From NCBI GenBank assembly GCA_038373885.1, contig JAWZYV010014449.1:32435-96434 (forward strand): a stretch of 64,000 nucleotides of DNA, given 5' to 3'. The stretch comes from Cheiracanthium punctorium. Its lineage: Eukaryota; Arthropoda; Arachnida; Araneae; Cheiracanthiidae. The notes under the pieces are model-generated. The model saw only the letters and a list, made by a program, of their open reading frames with translations. It was not told where the DNA came from and searched no databases. Positions 52,701 through 63,766 of this stretch are shown one piece after another (positions within the stretch are counted from its first letter, which is position 1; every line of letters begins with the position of its first letter). The translations under genes were made by a program, and so were the position numbers.

Positions 52701-55018
52701 GTTGATTAAAAAAAATAGGACTAACAAGTATGCTCTGATGCTAATGAAGTAGCTGTCATATGACAGCACTACTACAGTAGAGAGCCAGAAATCCGCACAG
52801 CTTGGGACCAAGGCTTGTGCGGATTTTAGGTTTTTGCAGATTTCAGGCCATAAAAGATAAATCCTATTACATTTCAGACTTAAGAAAAGGAGAATACAAT
52901 TACAATGAAATAAAAACACAGTCAAAAGTATTTCATTTATATTTTCACTTTAAATACAAAAGCATAGGAGAAAAAAGAAATTACATGAAGATTAGCAAAG
53001 CAAATGGTTTCAAAATTTCCTTTCTCTAATTTTGAAAACATGTTCTATGGTGATTTGTTTAAAAAAAAATTTTTTCTACTTTGTTTCTTTTATTTATTTA
53101 ATTTTGCAAATTGTATAACTGTTTAAATATGCAGTTTAAACAATAACTGTTTAAACTGCATATTTTCATCAGAATATTTAAACAGAATTATGATTAATTT
53201 TTGTTTTGTTATAGAACTTAGCTGTTGTAAAAATTTAGGGTATTCTTTTCTTAACTTTAAACTTTTATCAAATGGATTTTATTATTATTACCCAAGTTTT
53301 AGATCATCATCAGAATCATATTTATCTGGATTCAAGAAACTTTTCAACAATTTCTTCATTGGTGGAATACTGCGAATTTCATTATTTATATCAGAGAAGG
53401 TGTGCGGATTTCGGACATTTGCGGATTTTAGGTCGGCGGATTTTTGGCGTTCAACTGTATTTCATTCACATATAGGTACATCTTATACATTTTTAGTGAA
53501 ATAAATGCTTTAAATATGGATTTCTCTAACAGTAGTATCCCCAACTCCACTAAAATTTATTCTGGTACGTAAAATTCTGTAACTATTGGCAGAATTTTAA
53601 TACAGTTTATCATAGATTATAACACCTCTGAAACCTTCTGTGTCATTAAAATCAGAAAATCTGTATAAAAATAAGGTTCATCAACTGGTAAAACAATCCC
53701 AACATTATTTATTTACTTTTTTTTTATGGGGGATTAATCCACTATAACTTTTTTGAGGTATTGTACAGCTGAATGGTTAAATTTGGATGATTTTCATAAT
53801 CATCATTTAATTTTCTCAAACTTTTAGAACCTACTTTTCAACTTTGTTTTATTTAATATACAAACTAGATTCAAAATAAAAAGTAAGGATAAAATAAGTA
53901 GCTCTCAAAGTCTTTTGAGTAGTGTACAATCCCTGCAAAGAAATAAGTAAGAAAAAACACAGCAATTATTTTTTCAATAGGCTAAACCAATCAGGTCCTC
54001 ATTATTGCATGCACACTTGTGCACGTGTCCTGGGCGCACATACACAAATAGGCTGAAAAATTGATTTTAAAGCTATGTACAGGGGCACAGAATTTGAGCC
54101 AGCTGTATACAGGGGCATAAAATTTGAAAAGTGCAATGGGCACAAAAATGTCAGTCAGGTCCTGAAACAAACACATTCAGGGATCATGAAAAAAAGCTTT
54201 TAAACGAATCCTACTTTAACTAACAGAGAAAAGAAAAAATACATACCATTCGGCTGTTGCTGTTGATGTGAAGTTGGTGGTGGTTGCTGTTGTTGTTGAT
54301 TGACTGAATTATTTACAAATGATAAAATATCTGTATGGAATGATCTTATTGGCATTGGTGATGATTCTTTTATCAAATCAATAATATCTTTAGTGGCATC
54401 ATCCTGGTCTTTTATACTGCCTACGCTGTCATCGAAATTAAAATCCTTCATTATGTCTGAAGGATTCGTAAAAACTTCATCGATTAAATCTTTAAGAAGA
54501 TCTGGGTGGATGACGTCATCACCAGACTCGTCTGTTAGTCCCAAACTGGGAAAAGTGTCGGAGAGGCGATCGCTGGTAGAGTTCTGAGCGCCTTTAAATT
54601 GGCACAAGTCTGTCTGATTGCAGTCTTTCTCTTGCTTGCATTCCACATTGGCCACTGGCTGTACACTTTGTGCACTGCCTTGATGAGAATCTGTCGCGTT
54701 GACAACAGGTTCTTGAGGGGTCTTATTGCGCGTAGGCTGGGGCAGGGGAGAGGTTAGGGGTTTATTAAGAGGTTGGACAGTAACATTAGTCTGTATAGTC
54801 TGTGACTGTTGATTGTGCGGATTGTTTGCAAACTGCTGCACTATTTGTACAGAAAAATTAGAATGCGAAGGTTGTTGCGTTTTTAAATCAGGCAGTTTGT
54901 CAGGTGTTATATCAGTTCGAAGTAACTTGGAAGGCTTTTCGGCATCTTCATTGTTTGTGCAATCAACAGACGGATTCAGAAGAGGTTCTTCAGCAGGTCT
55001 TTTTACAGCTTTTGTATG
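48843..55018 (-). CDS. mam: mastermind / MAML-type Notch co-activator, four 3' exons
   Basis: Nuclear co-activator that in known systems bridges the Notch intracellular domain-CSL complex to p300/CBP. Four exons (55018-54247, 52399-52164, 51568-50818, 49712-48843) join in phase (0/1, 1/0, 0/0), giving about 876 codons to a TGA. The first visible exon holds FSVQIVQQF...QTNVTVQPL, close to what I recall of Drosophila Mam, followed by acidic-hydrophobic stretches (DLLKDLIDEVFTNPSDIMKD). The middle exons are Q/N/S-rich with a long polyQ/H tract. The C-terminus ends LLNFEQVMQGG...LLDDIEILGK. The N-terminal basic helix that contacts Notch/CSL is absent and should lie to the right. Low-complexity proteins can mislead, but the combined motifs fit Mastermind best. 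Confidence 0.82.
50818..51568 (-). CDS. mam: mastermind polyQ exon, frame broken by one extra base
   Basis: Acceptor ACTTTCAG|CAG and donor CAACAG|GTGAGT. Flanking exons require phase 0 at both ends, yet the length is 751 bp (3n+1). The frame entering (KHQQLGNTALNIRPFNQDAF...MNHLQPN) is correct up to a Q/H run. The frame leaving (KPPAYVSARSLPHF...HHNAQQ) is shifted. The switch lies at about 51150, where CAGCCACCAGCAG stands in a field of CAGCACCAGCAG units: one extra C on the coding strand (G on the plus strand). Read without it, the tract is a continuous Q run broken by regular H. An assembly or sequencing error is the likeliest cause. The acceptor is a NAGNAG (CAGCAG), so one Q may be alternatively spliced. 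Confidence 0.82.
51003..51240 (-). repeat. mam: (CAG/CAA/CAT)n polyQ/H-coding repeat
   Basis: About 240 bp of CAG, CAA and CAT/CAC triplets read on the minus strand, coding Q runs separated by single H. A higher-order unit of about 21 bp (CAT, three CAA, three CAG) repeats at least four times. Mixed CAG/CAA use limits slippage. The opposite strand gives long Leu, Val or Ala frames that are artefacts of the repeat. Confidence 0.9.
52164..52399 (-). CDS. mam: mastermind internal exon
   Basis: Acceptor GTATTTTCAG|GA, donor ATGCAG|GTAAAT; 236 bp, completes the glycine split from the exon before. S/T-rich, with LSLDFKMSEPSPAALTLKQM ending AEQHQNMQ. S-P-A-x-L-T-L-K-Q-M-A-E-x-H-Q resembles the 'LKQMAQQH(Q)' segment common to Mastermind family members (from memory). 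Confidence 0.85.
52775..53457. mobile_element. pogo/Tigger-like MITE in a mastermind intron
   Basis: CAGTAGAGAGCCAGAAATCC at the left and inverted CAGTTGAACGCCAAAAATCC at the right, both followed by GC; TA on each side. TGCGGATTT words repeat inside both ends. The middle holds a perfect 17-bp stem hairpin (53126-53142 with 53148-53164, 5-nt loop). Confidence 0.82.
53992..54164. mobile_element. Short hAT-type MITE beside a mastermind exon
   Basis: CAGGTCCTCATT... and inverted CAGGACCTGACT...; flanks AAACCAAT / AAACAAAC (6 of 8). 173 bp, ends 82 bp from the exon donor at 54247. Confidence 0.5.
54247..55018 (-). CDS. mam: mastermind exon with FSVQIVQQF motif and acidic activation region
   Basis: Acceptor TTTTTCTAG|CAT, donor AATG|GTATGT; 772 bp, phase 0 in and 1 out. 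It begins HTKAVKRPAEEPLLNPSVD and then has FSVQIVQQFANNPHNQQSQ before TNVTVQPLNKPL. The later part is rich in D/E with hydrophobics (HPDLLKDLIDEVFTNPSD; DIIDLIKESSPMPIRSF), like the CBP/p300-binding part of MAML proteins (inference). It ends in QQQQQPPPTSHQQQQPNG. Confidence 0.85.
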
Positions 55019-55106
55019 CTAGAAAAAGAAAAAAATTATTAAAAGTACTATAATTTTTTTTTAAGATACTAAATAATAACCAGTTTAGGGTTCTCACTAA
55101 TTAACA

Positions 55107-55125
55107 AGGCTCGAAATAAGATTTT
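55107..55125. repeat. GGCTCGAAATAAGA word, also at 62662
   Basis: AAGGCTCGAAATAAGA stands at about 55107 and 62661, the look of a shared MITE left end. No right ends or TSDs found. Confidence 0.35.
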
Positions 55126-58100
55126 GAAGGTGGCAACAAAAATGCTGTGAGCTTTTATAAGCTAGCAGCAAAAACTATCCAGCGCAAGGAAAAATCTTAA
55201 ATTTTCGCGAAAATGGTAAACTCCAGAGACTTATTTTGTGTGTGTGTGTGTGAGCCCTGCAAGTCACTTTTTTCAATTAAAAATCACCTTTTTAATTGAA
55301 TTAATCACTTTTGAGTTTGGCTGCCCAAATTCAAAACACAGTAAATGACAAATTCAAAATCTTCCAGAAAATCAATAAAACATTTTCTTTTAGCCGCATG
55401 AAATGGTATTTTAGCACAACAAATTAACCGTTGATTATTGTCACAGATTAGGATGACAACATATAGAAAATAAAATAGGTTTTTAAAATTGTTGAAAGTG
55501 TTACTTTGTTTTAAATTTTTCAAATTAAAAAAATAAAAGCACTTGCTAGGTTTATCAATTTTGATATCTATACGAAAAAATTAAATTACTGAAAAGTACC
55601 AAGTAAATCATGTTCACACGACTCTTAGAACAAAAAATGCTAAAAAATCAATTTTGAAAAATTTGTCTTTTACTGTGTTTTAAATTTGGGCAGCCGAGTT
55701 CAATTTTTTTCATAACCCTAAAAAGCATACTCGCCAACTTTTGCAATTTCCAAGACATAAAATAATGCACAAATGAAATTTTTGATAATTTTTGCCAAAT
55801 AGTATGTGAATGATATTTTAAACATTTTTTACTAAACAGCATTCCTAATGCTTTTCATCAAATAAATTCATTGGACACTTTAAAGTATTATCAATTTACA
55901 TATTTTAAATAGTATGAAATATTAAAAATATATTTATATGACACACACACACTCACACTTAATATATATTTCTTGAATGAAAAAAAAAATTTAAAATTTA
56001 GTTACTTTCATTAAAAAACATTTCTGCTAGATAAAAAGTTTATATAATTTTAAACACATTAGGAAGGAAAAAAGCAATTCTGTAATACATTAGAAAGTAC
56101 TGTAAAATTACACAAAAAATAATTAAAAAAATTGCCAAGTTTATTCTTTGTTTGCTTTCATTATTCTTACTATCATTTTGTGTAATTTTCATTCATATTT
56201 GAACCTGCCCTCTTAATGAAATGTTTTCTTTACTGTTTCACATTTTAAAAAAGTGATTACAAAAATAATTATAAATTTGAAATAAGAATCAATTTTCATT
56301 CATACAGTATTGTAGGTTCCTATAAAAATACTATACAAAAGGAAAAATATTTGTTCTCAAAACGGATGGAAAAAGATTGAAATTGATATTTTGGTGAATA
56401 CTCAACGAAATTTCTCCTACCCAGAATTTAAATCACATATGGGCAACCGGCAGCCCGCAGGTCGGATGTGGCCCGCCAGCATATTTTAAATATCCACATT
56501 GATTGTGGTCAGTGGGAAATAACGTGCATGCGTTTTAACTTACTCAGCAGAGCAGACAGCAGAAAGCTTCGGTTTGATTTTCGTATTATTGTCCCTTCTA
56601 GATTTGGTAATTTGAATTCGTACATTTTTAAAATTTTTATCCTATTATTTTAATTGATTGATAATTTTTAAAAGGATTTCTAACTTATATTTTTGAGCAA
56701 GGAAGGCAGCCAATGACAGACGGTCGTTCGATTCTTGTGCGTTAAGTTATTGTCTATCTTAGCAGCAAAGAGACAGCGTGTGATTACTTTCATAATGGCC
56801 AAGATTGTTAGCGCAATTTGTCTTAGCCACTTTTTAAAAGAGATTTTTAAAGGGTAGCGCTCTGTTTTATTATACACTTTGGATAAGTAAATTGAGCTTC
56901 TATTATAAATTAGCCTGATCCCTAAAATTTTACATCTGTTTAGAGTAATTTGCTTGGGTCAAACAAGACATTTTGTTTGGGTCAAACAAGATTTTCTTAA
57001 AATTTGACCCCTGTCAAAAAGAATTTCTGGACATGCCTCTGCAGCAAATTTTTTATTTTTCAAAATCACCAGCAAATTGATAAACATAACTGAAAAAATT
57101 CTAAAAACAGTGGTGGATCCAGCAATTTTTTCCAGGGTCCCATTTTTGTGAAAACTGCTTATTTTTGTGAATTGCAATACAAATTTTGTGAATTTCAATA
57201 CTTTGATGATTTTTGTGAATTTTCATTTCAATTTCTAATAAAAGTCAAAGGCATATATCTGTATGTGCCTAATATTACAAAGCTTTTCTTTTTTTTGAAA
57301 GCTTCAAAAAGCTAGAAAAACTAGGCAGTAATTACACATGTTTTACATCAGCTTCATAGAACTGTAAAAAATTTCAGTGATTTCTTTATAACTACAGTCC
57401 CTTCAAAGTAAAAATTCAACATTAGACCTATGCAGTATCTTGCTAGACTTTAAATTATGAACTGAAAGGGAACTTTCAAGGAGACCTTTAAAAAGTAACT
57501 GCTAGCAGAAGCATTTTTTCATAAACATTAAAATTTTTATATTCTACAAACCAATTTAAACAGGTCGATTCACAAAATTCTGGGGAGCTGTGAAAATTCA
57601 GAACATTGAATTCTATGCTGAAAGTTAAACCAATAAAAAATAAAATTGACCTGATTAAAAGCCTCTAAATTTATTCTATAAATAAATTATTCAGTTATCG
57701 AAAAAAATATGAATGGTTTTATTTTTTATATAATCCAGTTCTCTTGAAATCTAGTAATATATATCAATATAAATATAAATGCTTCATGTAAAGGAATCTA
57801 GAATAAAGTTTTATGTTGTTAACAGAAAAGTTTGTATAGAGCTAAACCAAAAAGGTTTGCTCACATTAATGTACTTGAAAGATCCCAAAACTTCATTAGA
57901 AACACTTGTGATGTTCTTAAATATATATCGAATAGAAAAAAAAATTAAACAATTTCATGATGAAAGAAAAGTACACCCTCCTTAAACATTATTTCAGCAC
58001 AAGTCAGTTTTCCTATATAGCTTTCATTAGAAAGTTTTATTCTTTGTACGAAGTAGATTGTGTAGCTTATTATAACAATTTTTTGTATTTGAGCTGAATG

Positions 58101-58204
58101 TATTATCGAAAAATTAATAAAGGAAATTTCTCTCGTGCTTGAACACCTTTTTGAGAGGGTGTATTTTTCAATATTACCAACCACCACCCAACCCCATATA
58201 CAAG

Positions 58205-58237
<33 letters not shown>

Positions 58238-58599
58238 CTTAATTCAATTACGTCAAAAAATAAGTTTAAATCACTTGAAACAATTTCTATCGGTCAATTA
58301 AAACAATTGGATAAAGATAATTGTATTTGGAACTGATTTATATAACAAGTTTTATAAATATCATCTATAGTAAATAAACATTCATGCTATGTTAATAAGA
58401 TCAGTTTCGGGGAGGGGGGGGCAAAAATTCTAAGCTTTAAAATTTTTAAACTTTACTACAATGCAATAATGTTCAAAAGAATGCATTTATTTTTATACTA
58501 GCTGCACTTTTAATGTTTTACTTCCACCAGCTTGACTTGCAAAATCATCTATTAAATTTAGGTGACACCATTAAGAAAATAAAACATGAATTATTCTAA

Positions 58600-59000
58600 A
58601 AACGAACGTTAAACAGTCACAAAAATTGTTTTCGTAAAGCATTCGTCACCATTTTGTAAGCATATTTAAATTCGAAGCAGTGGAAATTCTCAAGCATGCA
58701 GAATAAGTAAATGAATTCAAGACAACTTTCTGCTCTCGTTCAGACAAACAAGTTTAGTAGCGCATGCTGCGCAAAGACCAAACGAAAATTCGAAACTAGC
58801 TTTGAGCTCTAGCGCAAGCTTGTCTGCTAACTAATTAAAGCACATGCGCAACAAAAATCCGGCTCTCATTGGCTGTTATCATCCATTGACCACAATTAAT
58901 GTTGATATTTGAAATACGCGACCCGCCACGGCTTTTGATCCGAACTGAGGAATATAGTAAAACCCATATAAACCACTCAAAATCCTATATAAATCCCAAC
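58600..59000. promoter_or_regulatory. CpG- and GC-richer segment, promoter-like
   Basis: Unlike its neighbours this block has many CG dinucleotides, NRF1-like words (GTAGCGCATGCTGCGCAAAG; ACATGCGCAAC), a CCAAT box on the minus strand (ATTGG at about 58868) and CGCGACCCGCCACGG. It could be an alternative promoter of mastermind or an old GC-rich repeat. No exon identified. Confidence 0.25.
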
Positions 59001-59039
59001 TATACGGTCCGCGACTTGTCAAAGGTTACCCATACCCGA

Positions 59040-59330
59040 TTTAAATGAACAGTTGAATTAGTTGATTGGCGGCGGGAGGGGGGGGGGGATTCGGCAATCT
59101 TAATATAAAACTGTGGAATTCTGCCAAAAAATAATGAATGATAAATTTTAAGAAATTTTTCAAAAAAAAAAGAAATGCGCCGTGATTTTTAAATAAAAAA
59201 TAAAAATTTATTAAAAAGCATAAAAAACGGGGATTTCGCGCAAAATCGTAAAAAAATCTTAAGTTTTGAGCCGAAAGCATAAAAAATGGTAAGCATGCTA
59301 AAAATTCACTACTTTTACAAAATGGTCGAT
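59040..59330. repeat. Dispersed repeat shared with 33390-33470
   Basis: GGGGATTT-GC-AAAATCGTAAA, then GAGCCGAAAGC or ATGCCGAAAGC, occur in both. The minus-strand frame over it is a low-complexity artefact. Confidence 0.45.
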
Positions 59331-60688
59331 AAAAAATCACTAAAATATATGTTTGGTTTTGCTTTTTGAAGTAATTCAGAATTTGTGTATGGCAGTATGC
59401 ACCAGGGTTGGAAAAATCTGTTATTTTCAGCACGCTCTGTCAGGCGTGTTGCTAAAAAAGCCCAGACAAAAAATTTACATATCCCAAGAAAGCAAATTTG
59501 CTAAATCAATACCCAACAAGTGTAACTAGCTCTCTTGCTTCCAGAAAAAAAGAAAAAACTCCAGAGGAAGGTTTATCTTAAGGCTTCAAATATTTAGATT
59601 TCTAAAATAATTAAATGGCACCACACCACAACAATGAAAAAAATTGTTACTAAAATGGTAATGACATAGTCTTTTTGTGTAAAATCCTGCCTTTTTTACC
59701 GTTTGGACCCTCTTCGAAATGATTTTCTGGACACGTCCCTGCATTTGAACAGTAATCCATGTTACTTTTAGGTATCTTTTTTGAGATTATCTCCAATCTC
59801 GCCATGTTCGACGACATGCATTGCCAAATTTGGCGCAAAAAAAGATTGTTGTGCTGGGAAATATTTTATATAATGGCGTGATTTATATTTCTTGTTATGT
59901 GGAAAAACTGGAATTTCACAGACTAGACAGCGCCAGATTCTGAAAATTTATAGTTGAGTGATTCTGCTGCACATTGTACTATAATCTGAGGAACGTCTTA
60001 AAAGAAGAAGAAAAAAAACAAAAGCATTCCACGACTAGAATAAAAAATAAACATTCCATACACTTTTAAAGGCTAGCATTTATTTATATTAGACCTTGAC
60101 TTTACTATCCCTCAAGCTCCCCCTCCCCTTTTATTTTTATCTTCGCATATTAAAATGTGCATGTGGAATTTTCATAACAACACTTTAAAGAAGGATCTCC
60201 ACCCTATTTTTTTTCTGATAAGACAGAATAGTGCTGTTTTTCCATTTCAAAACCGCAAACTACGGTGGTTTACTAAACCTGATTATTATTATTATACACA
60301 AACGTCTACGTTATTTGTTTATCTGCTGTGATTCCAAAGGGGGGGGGGGAGGAAAAAAAAACCTGGAAACTCGTGGGCGTACAACAACAACGGTTGGTTT
60401 TTTTCCCTTGCTCATCTTTTATTTTTTATTTTTTTTCTTTTTAATAAAAGCGGAATTCGAAGACAATGGGGTAGGACCAAAAAGGTAATATGACACTGAA
60501 GGTAGAGAGGCCTAACTAGCTGCTCGAGTTCGACGATGCGGAACTGAGGAGAGTAAAACTATAGGGGGAATCCATGAATTTTCATAACACCTGTTTCAGT
60601 AACTAACGAGCAGTTTTGGAAAATAACAGTCCAAGCTGTGGAAGTCGAGAATGCATGATTGAATGAAAATTGGAGAATCAGACTACAC

Positions 60689-61615
60689 AGCTGAATTAGG
60701 GCACACTTTTATAAGCCCGAGCCCAAGGACTTGTAGTCCGAAGGCGAGACATATATATAATTCAAGCCGGAGTTCAAAATTTGGCCTAATTAACCCTTTA
60801 ACGCGCAGTGTTCCCGCTCTGGGAACACCAAACTCTAACGTTTTGACTGTCACGAAGAATAGATTGGATTTCTATAAAAATAGTTACGGGTGACATAACT
60901 CCACGAGAATCCTTTACTTTTTAGCACGTCCTTTCCCGTAAAAAAATGGTCACGATTATTTTTAACAGCACTGACATCTGCTGAAAAATGGAAGAATGCG
61001 AGAACAGCTGGCTAGATTGCCCAATGCTGAAAAAAGGGCAGCCGTTGCCATCGCTCGACTTAACTACCAGTAAGATGGCGGACGATCAAAACGTTCATCG
61101 CGTGCCACAGATCTAGAGACCCTTTTTTGACGGCAGCTGTCTGTGCCGACACAGCCAACATTGGGACAGCCAACATCCATCTTCCAACATTGGGAAAGGG
61201 TTGCGCCTCAAAGGGTTAATACATAAAAGACAATTTACTTTATGGCTGGGATATCACAAGTTTTTCCGACGGGAACATTGCCGTAAATGAAAGATAGTCA
61301 AAACGTCCCGTCATCTTCCCCAGAGACGGAAATTATAAATATATTTTTCACAAATGTAAACACATATCCAATTTCATGACTCACCAACGAAACAATAAAC
61401 CACCGCTCTGAAATATCTGAACAATTTCAAGCGTCTACTAGAGGCCCTCTGATCCCCTTTATCTTGTGTATAATAAATAAGTTTACTTCTCCCAAAAAGA
61501 ATGAAACATTTTTCGAGTCGGTTTACAGGAGTATGTACATGTACAATAAATGAAAACTTTGATTTCGCGATCGAGCCCGAACCCTACAGTCAATTCCGAG
61601 CCCGATTCAACTCTA
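60689..61615. mobile_element. TAGAGATGAG-family hAT MITE, copy 5 (oldest), with nested piggyBac MITE
   Basis: Left part CTGAATTAGGGCACAC...TAAGCCCGAGCCC aligns to the family end and the right end is CCCGATTCAACTCTA; flanks GACTACAC / GACTATAA (6 of 8). Removing the 426-bp TTAA insertion leaves about 500 bp, the family length. Confidence 0.7.
60794..61215. mobile_element. piggyBac-type MITE in TTAA
   Basis: TTAA at 60790-60793 and 61216-61219 bracket CCCTTTAACGCGCA ... TGCGCCTCAAAGGG (12 of 14 matching when inverted). An 8-bp hairpin GTGTTCCC/GGGAACAC stands just inside the left end. No coding sequence. Confidence 0.85.
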
Positions 61616-61825
61616 GACTATAAGCGAAAGGAGTGAGCATATAACGGGTGTTTTCTTGAAAAAATGATCCAATCCTATAACATATAGTTACGCTGATCCC
61701 TGGCCTACCGATTCTCTAGCAATTCCGGTTAGCAGCTCCAAGATAAAACATTTACCGGCATTACTCCAAAAAGATTAAAAAGTTAAGCGCAAAAAGTGTG
61801 ATAACATCAACACTGTTCGCACGAT

Positions 61826-62001
61826 TAGGGATGGACGCGAGACGAAAAATTGGCGTCTCGCGTCTCGCAAAACAGCCGAAAAGCTTTGTCTCGTCTCGCA
61901 AAAATCCCTATATCATAATGTTAAAAATGCTTGTCTCGTCTCGCAAAAATGCTGTAAATCTCTGTCTCGTCTCGCAAAAAGTCGTCTCGCGTCCATGCCT
62001 A
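61826..62001. mobile_element. 176-bp hAT-type MITE with perfect 8-bp TSD
   Basis: TAGGGATGGACGCGAGACGA and TCGTCTCGCGTCCATGCCTA, exact TSD CGCACGAT (61818-61825, 62002-62009). The interior is three or four copies of TGTCTCGTCTCGCAAAAA. Very well preserved, so probably young. Confidence 0.93.
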
Positions 62002-62785
62002 CGCACGATCCACATGGAATTTTTCATAATTATGAATAAAAATATAGAAAACAATCTGCGCTACTTTAAAAATCTGAAAATCCACCTGTTCCTTCATTTT
62101 TAAGAGATTTTTCGCTATTTTCAGCACCATTTTATTACCGAGAGTAAAAAAGAAGTTAATCGTTTGCGTGACAATATTAGCTGCCGCAAGTGAAAATGGA
62201 GTCATACCGAAGTCACGTCACGGTTTATCAGGTTTTGAATTGAAAATTTGGAATCCAATTCCTTTAAAATGTTCTTTTTTTTTTTTAATTAAAAGGATAT
62301 CGTCTGCATGAAGCATTGATACAAGAGGCGCTGATCCCACAAAACGAAATCGTTCGGATGCGAAAAGTTTCCGCGCGTTTCCGGAAGAGTTTCGATTTGG
62401 GTAAATAATAATAATTGAATAAGAACTTACTTATTTTAAGTGGACGATGATTAAATATATTGAGTGTTGATATATTTTCATCAGTCGTTTTTTGCTTTTT
62501 TTTCCCCTAGCACTAGTTGTAATTACCTCCACAAAGGGGCTTTGATTTCTAGTTTTATATATAAACCGGTACTTGGTGACATAATCAGGCTTCCTTTCTA
62601 AAGTGAAAACTGGCAACATCCAAGTAAAAGAAATTCAACTCACTATACATACACTATACCAAGGCTCGAAATAAGACGTAGCAACCAACGCAAATGAAGT
62701 GAAATTAGCCGAAATAGCCGCGATGATCAACAGTTCTTAACAGCATGTTCAGCTGCGAGTATTTTTGAGTATTTCTTTCTATAGA

Positions 62786-63556
62786 CAGAGCCTGACGAAG
62801 ACATTCAGAGGCCCTAGGCCAAGCGCTCTTCGGAGGCCTCTATACGGTCATACCTTGTTGATACATATTCATGGCACCCATAAGGAGGGGGGGGGGGCAA
62901 GGTAGGGCACTTGAGCCCTCTTGGAGATTTAGTAGACTGCGTTATGGTGTAAACAAACGTGCATTACAAAGCGAAATAGGAACTCAAATTGTTACAAGTG
63001 TGAAATTTCTAAGGGCGCCCATGTACACATTGTCGCAGCAGGGGCGTAGCCAAGGGGGGGTGGGGGGTTAGGGGGTCATAACCCTCCCATGAGGAATTTT
63101 TTGCCATACAAAATGTATATTCTTCACTACATTATCACACACACGTATACATATATGAGTTGTAGTAGTCGTAACCCCCCCCCCGGGCATGAAAAATTTC
63201 TGGCTACGCCCCTGTCGCAGGGTACAAATTTTTGTTGTAAGTAAGGAGGGGGGGGGGCCCTTTGTTCAGTAAAATTTCAACTTAACGTCCATAAAATTCT
63301 AATGCTCATAAGTTATGCTTCAGATAAGGTCGAGTCCCTGAATGCTCCATTGTAGAATTCCTTGGACTTAAACATATTTCTTTGATCCCTGAATACAGTA
63401 TAAACAAGAGCTTTAACACAGAGGAATGCGTTGTAAAATTGCATCAATTTATTTATTGTCATTCACGTTTTTGTGCTAATTTTTTTTTAAGAGCTTAAAA
63501 CTATTTTAATAATTTTGGGTCCCCTAGGCCGAGGACTCTGCGGTAATCAGGGCCTG
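62786..63556. mobile_element. hAT-type element with nested MITE
   Basis: CAGAGCCTGACGAAGA at the left and inverted CAGGCCCTGATTACCG at the right, CCTAGGCC words inside both; flanks TCTATAGA / TCTATTGA (7 of 8). 771 bp including the 176-bp element at 63039. Confidence 0.75.
63039..63214. mobile_element. 176-bp hAT MITE, same family as 48444
   Basis: CAGGGGCGTAGCCA ... TGGCTACGCCCCTG. Direct repeat TCGCAG (63033-63038, 63215-63220), 6 bp rather than 8. Interior nearly identical to the 48444 copy. Confidence 0.9.
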
Positions 63557-63723
63557 TCTATTGATCGATATATTTGAAGGTTATACACACATGGCATTGC
63601 AAAAATGCTTACAAGAGAAGCATAGATGTACTTAGGTTCTATCCATTCCATTACTGATACAATTCCTTTTAAGTTCGACGAAATAAACAAACTCCAACTG
63701 CAGTTGACTGTTATTACAAAAAT

Positions 63724-63766
<43 letters not shown>

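Larger units (their letters stand above)
55019..60688. other. Probable 5' intron or upstream region of mastermind
   Basis: AT-rich with dispersed repeat pieces (57110, 59040), a degraded hAT-like end near 56440 (GGCAACCGGCAGCCCGCAGG) and the CpG-richer block at 58600-59000. The Mastermind N-terminal helix was not found. Confidence 0.5.

Noticed and set aside
59041..59433. 130-codon minus-strand frame rich in Phe
   Set aside because: AT-driven low complexity over a dispersed repeat; no domain or splice support.
62200..62410. Plus-strand first exon with an ETS-like CCGGAAG and GTAAAT donor
   Set aside because: No start codon context, no downstream exon and no conserved peptide; too weak to annotate.
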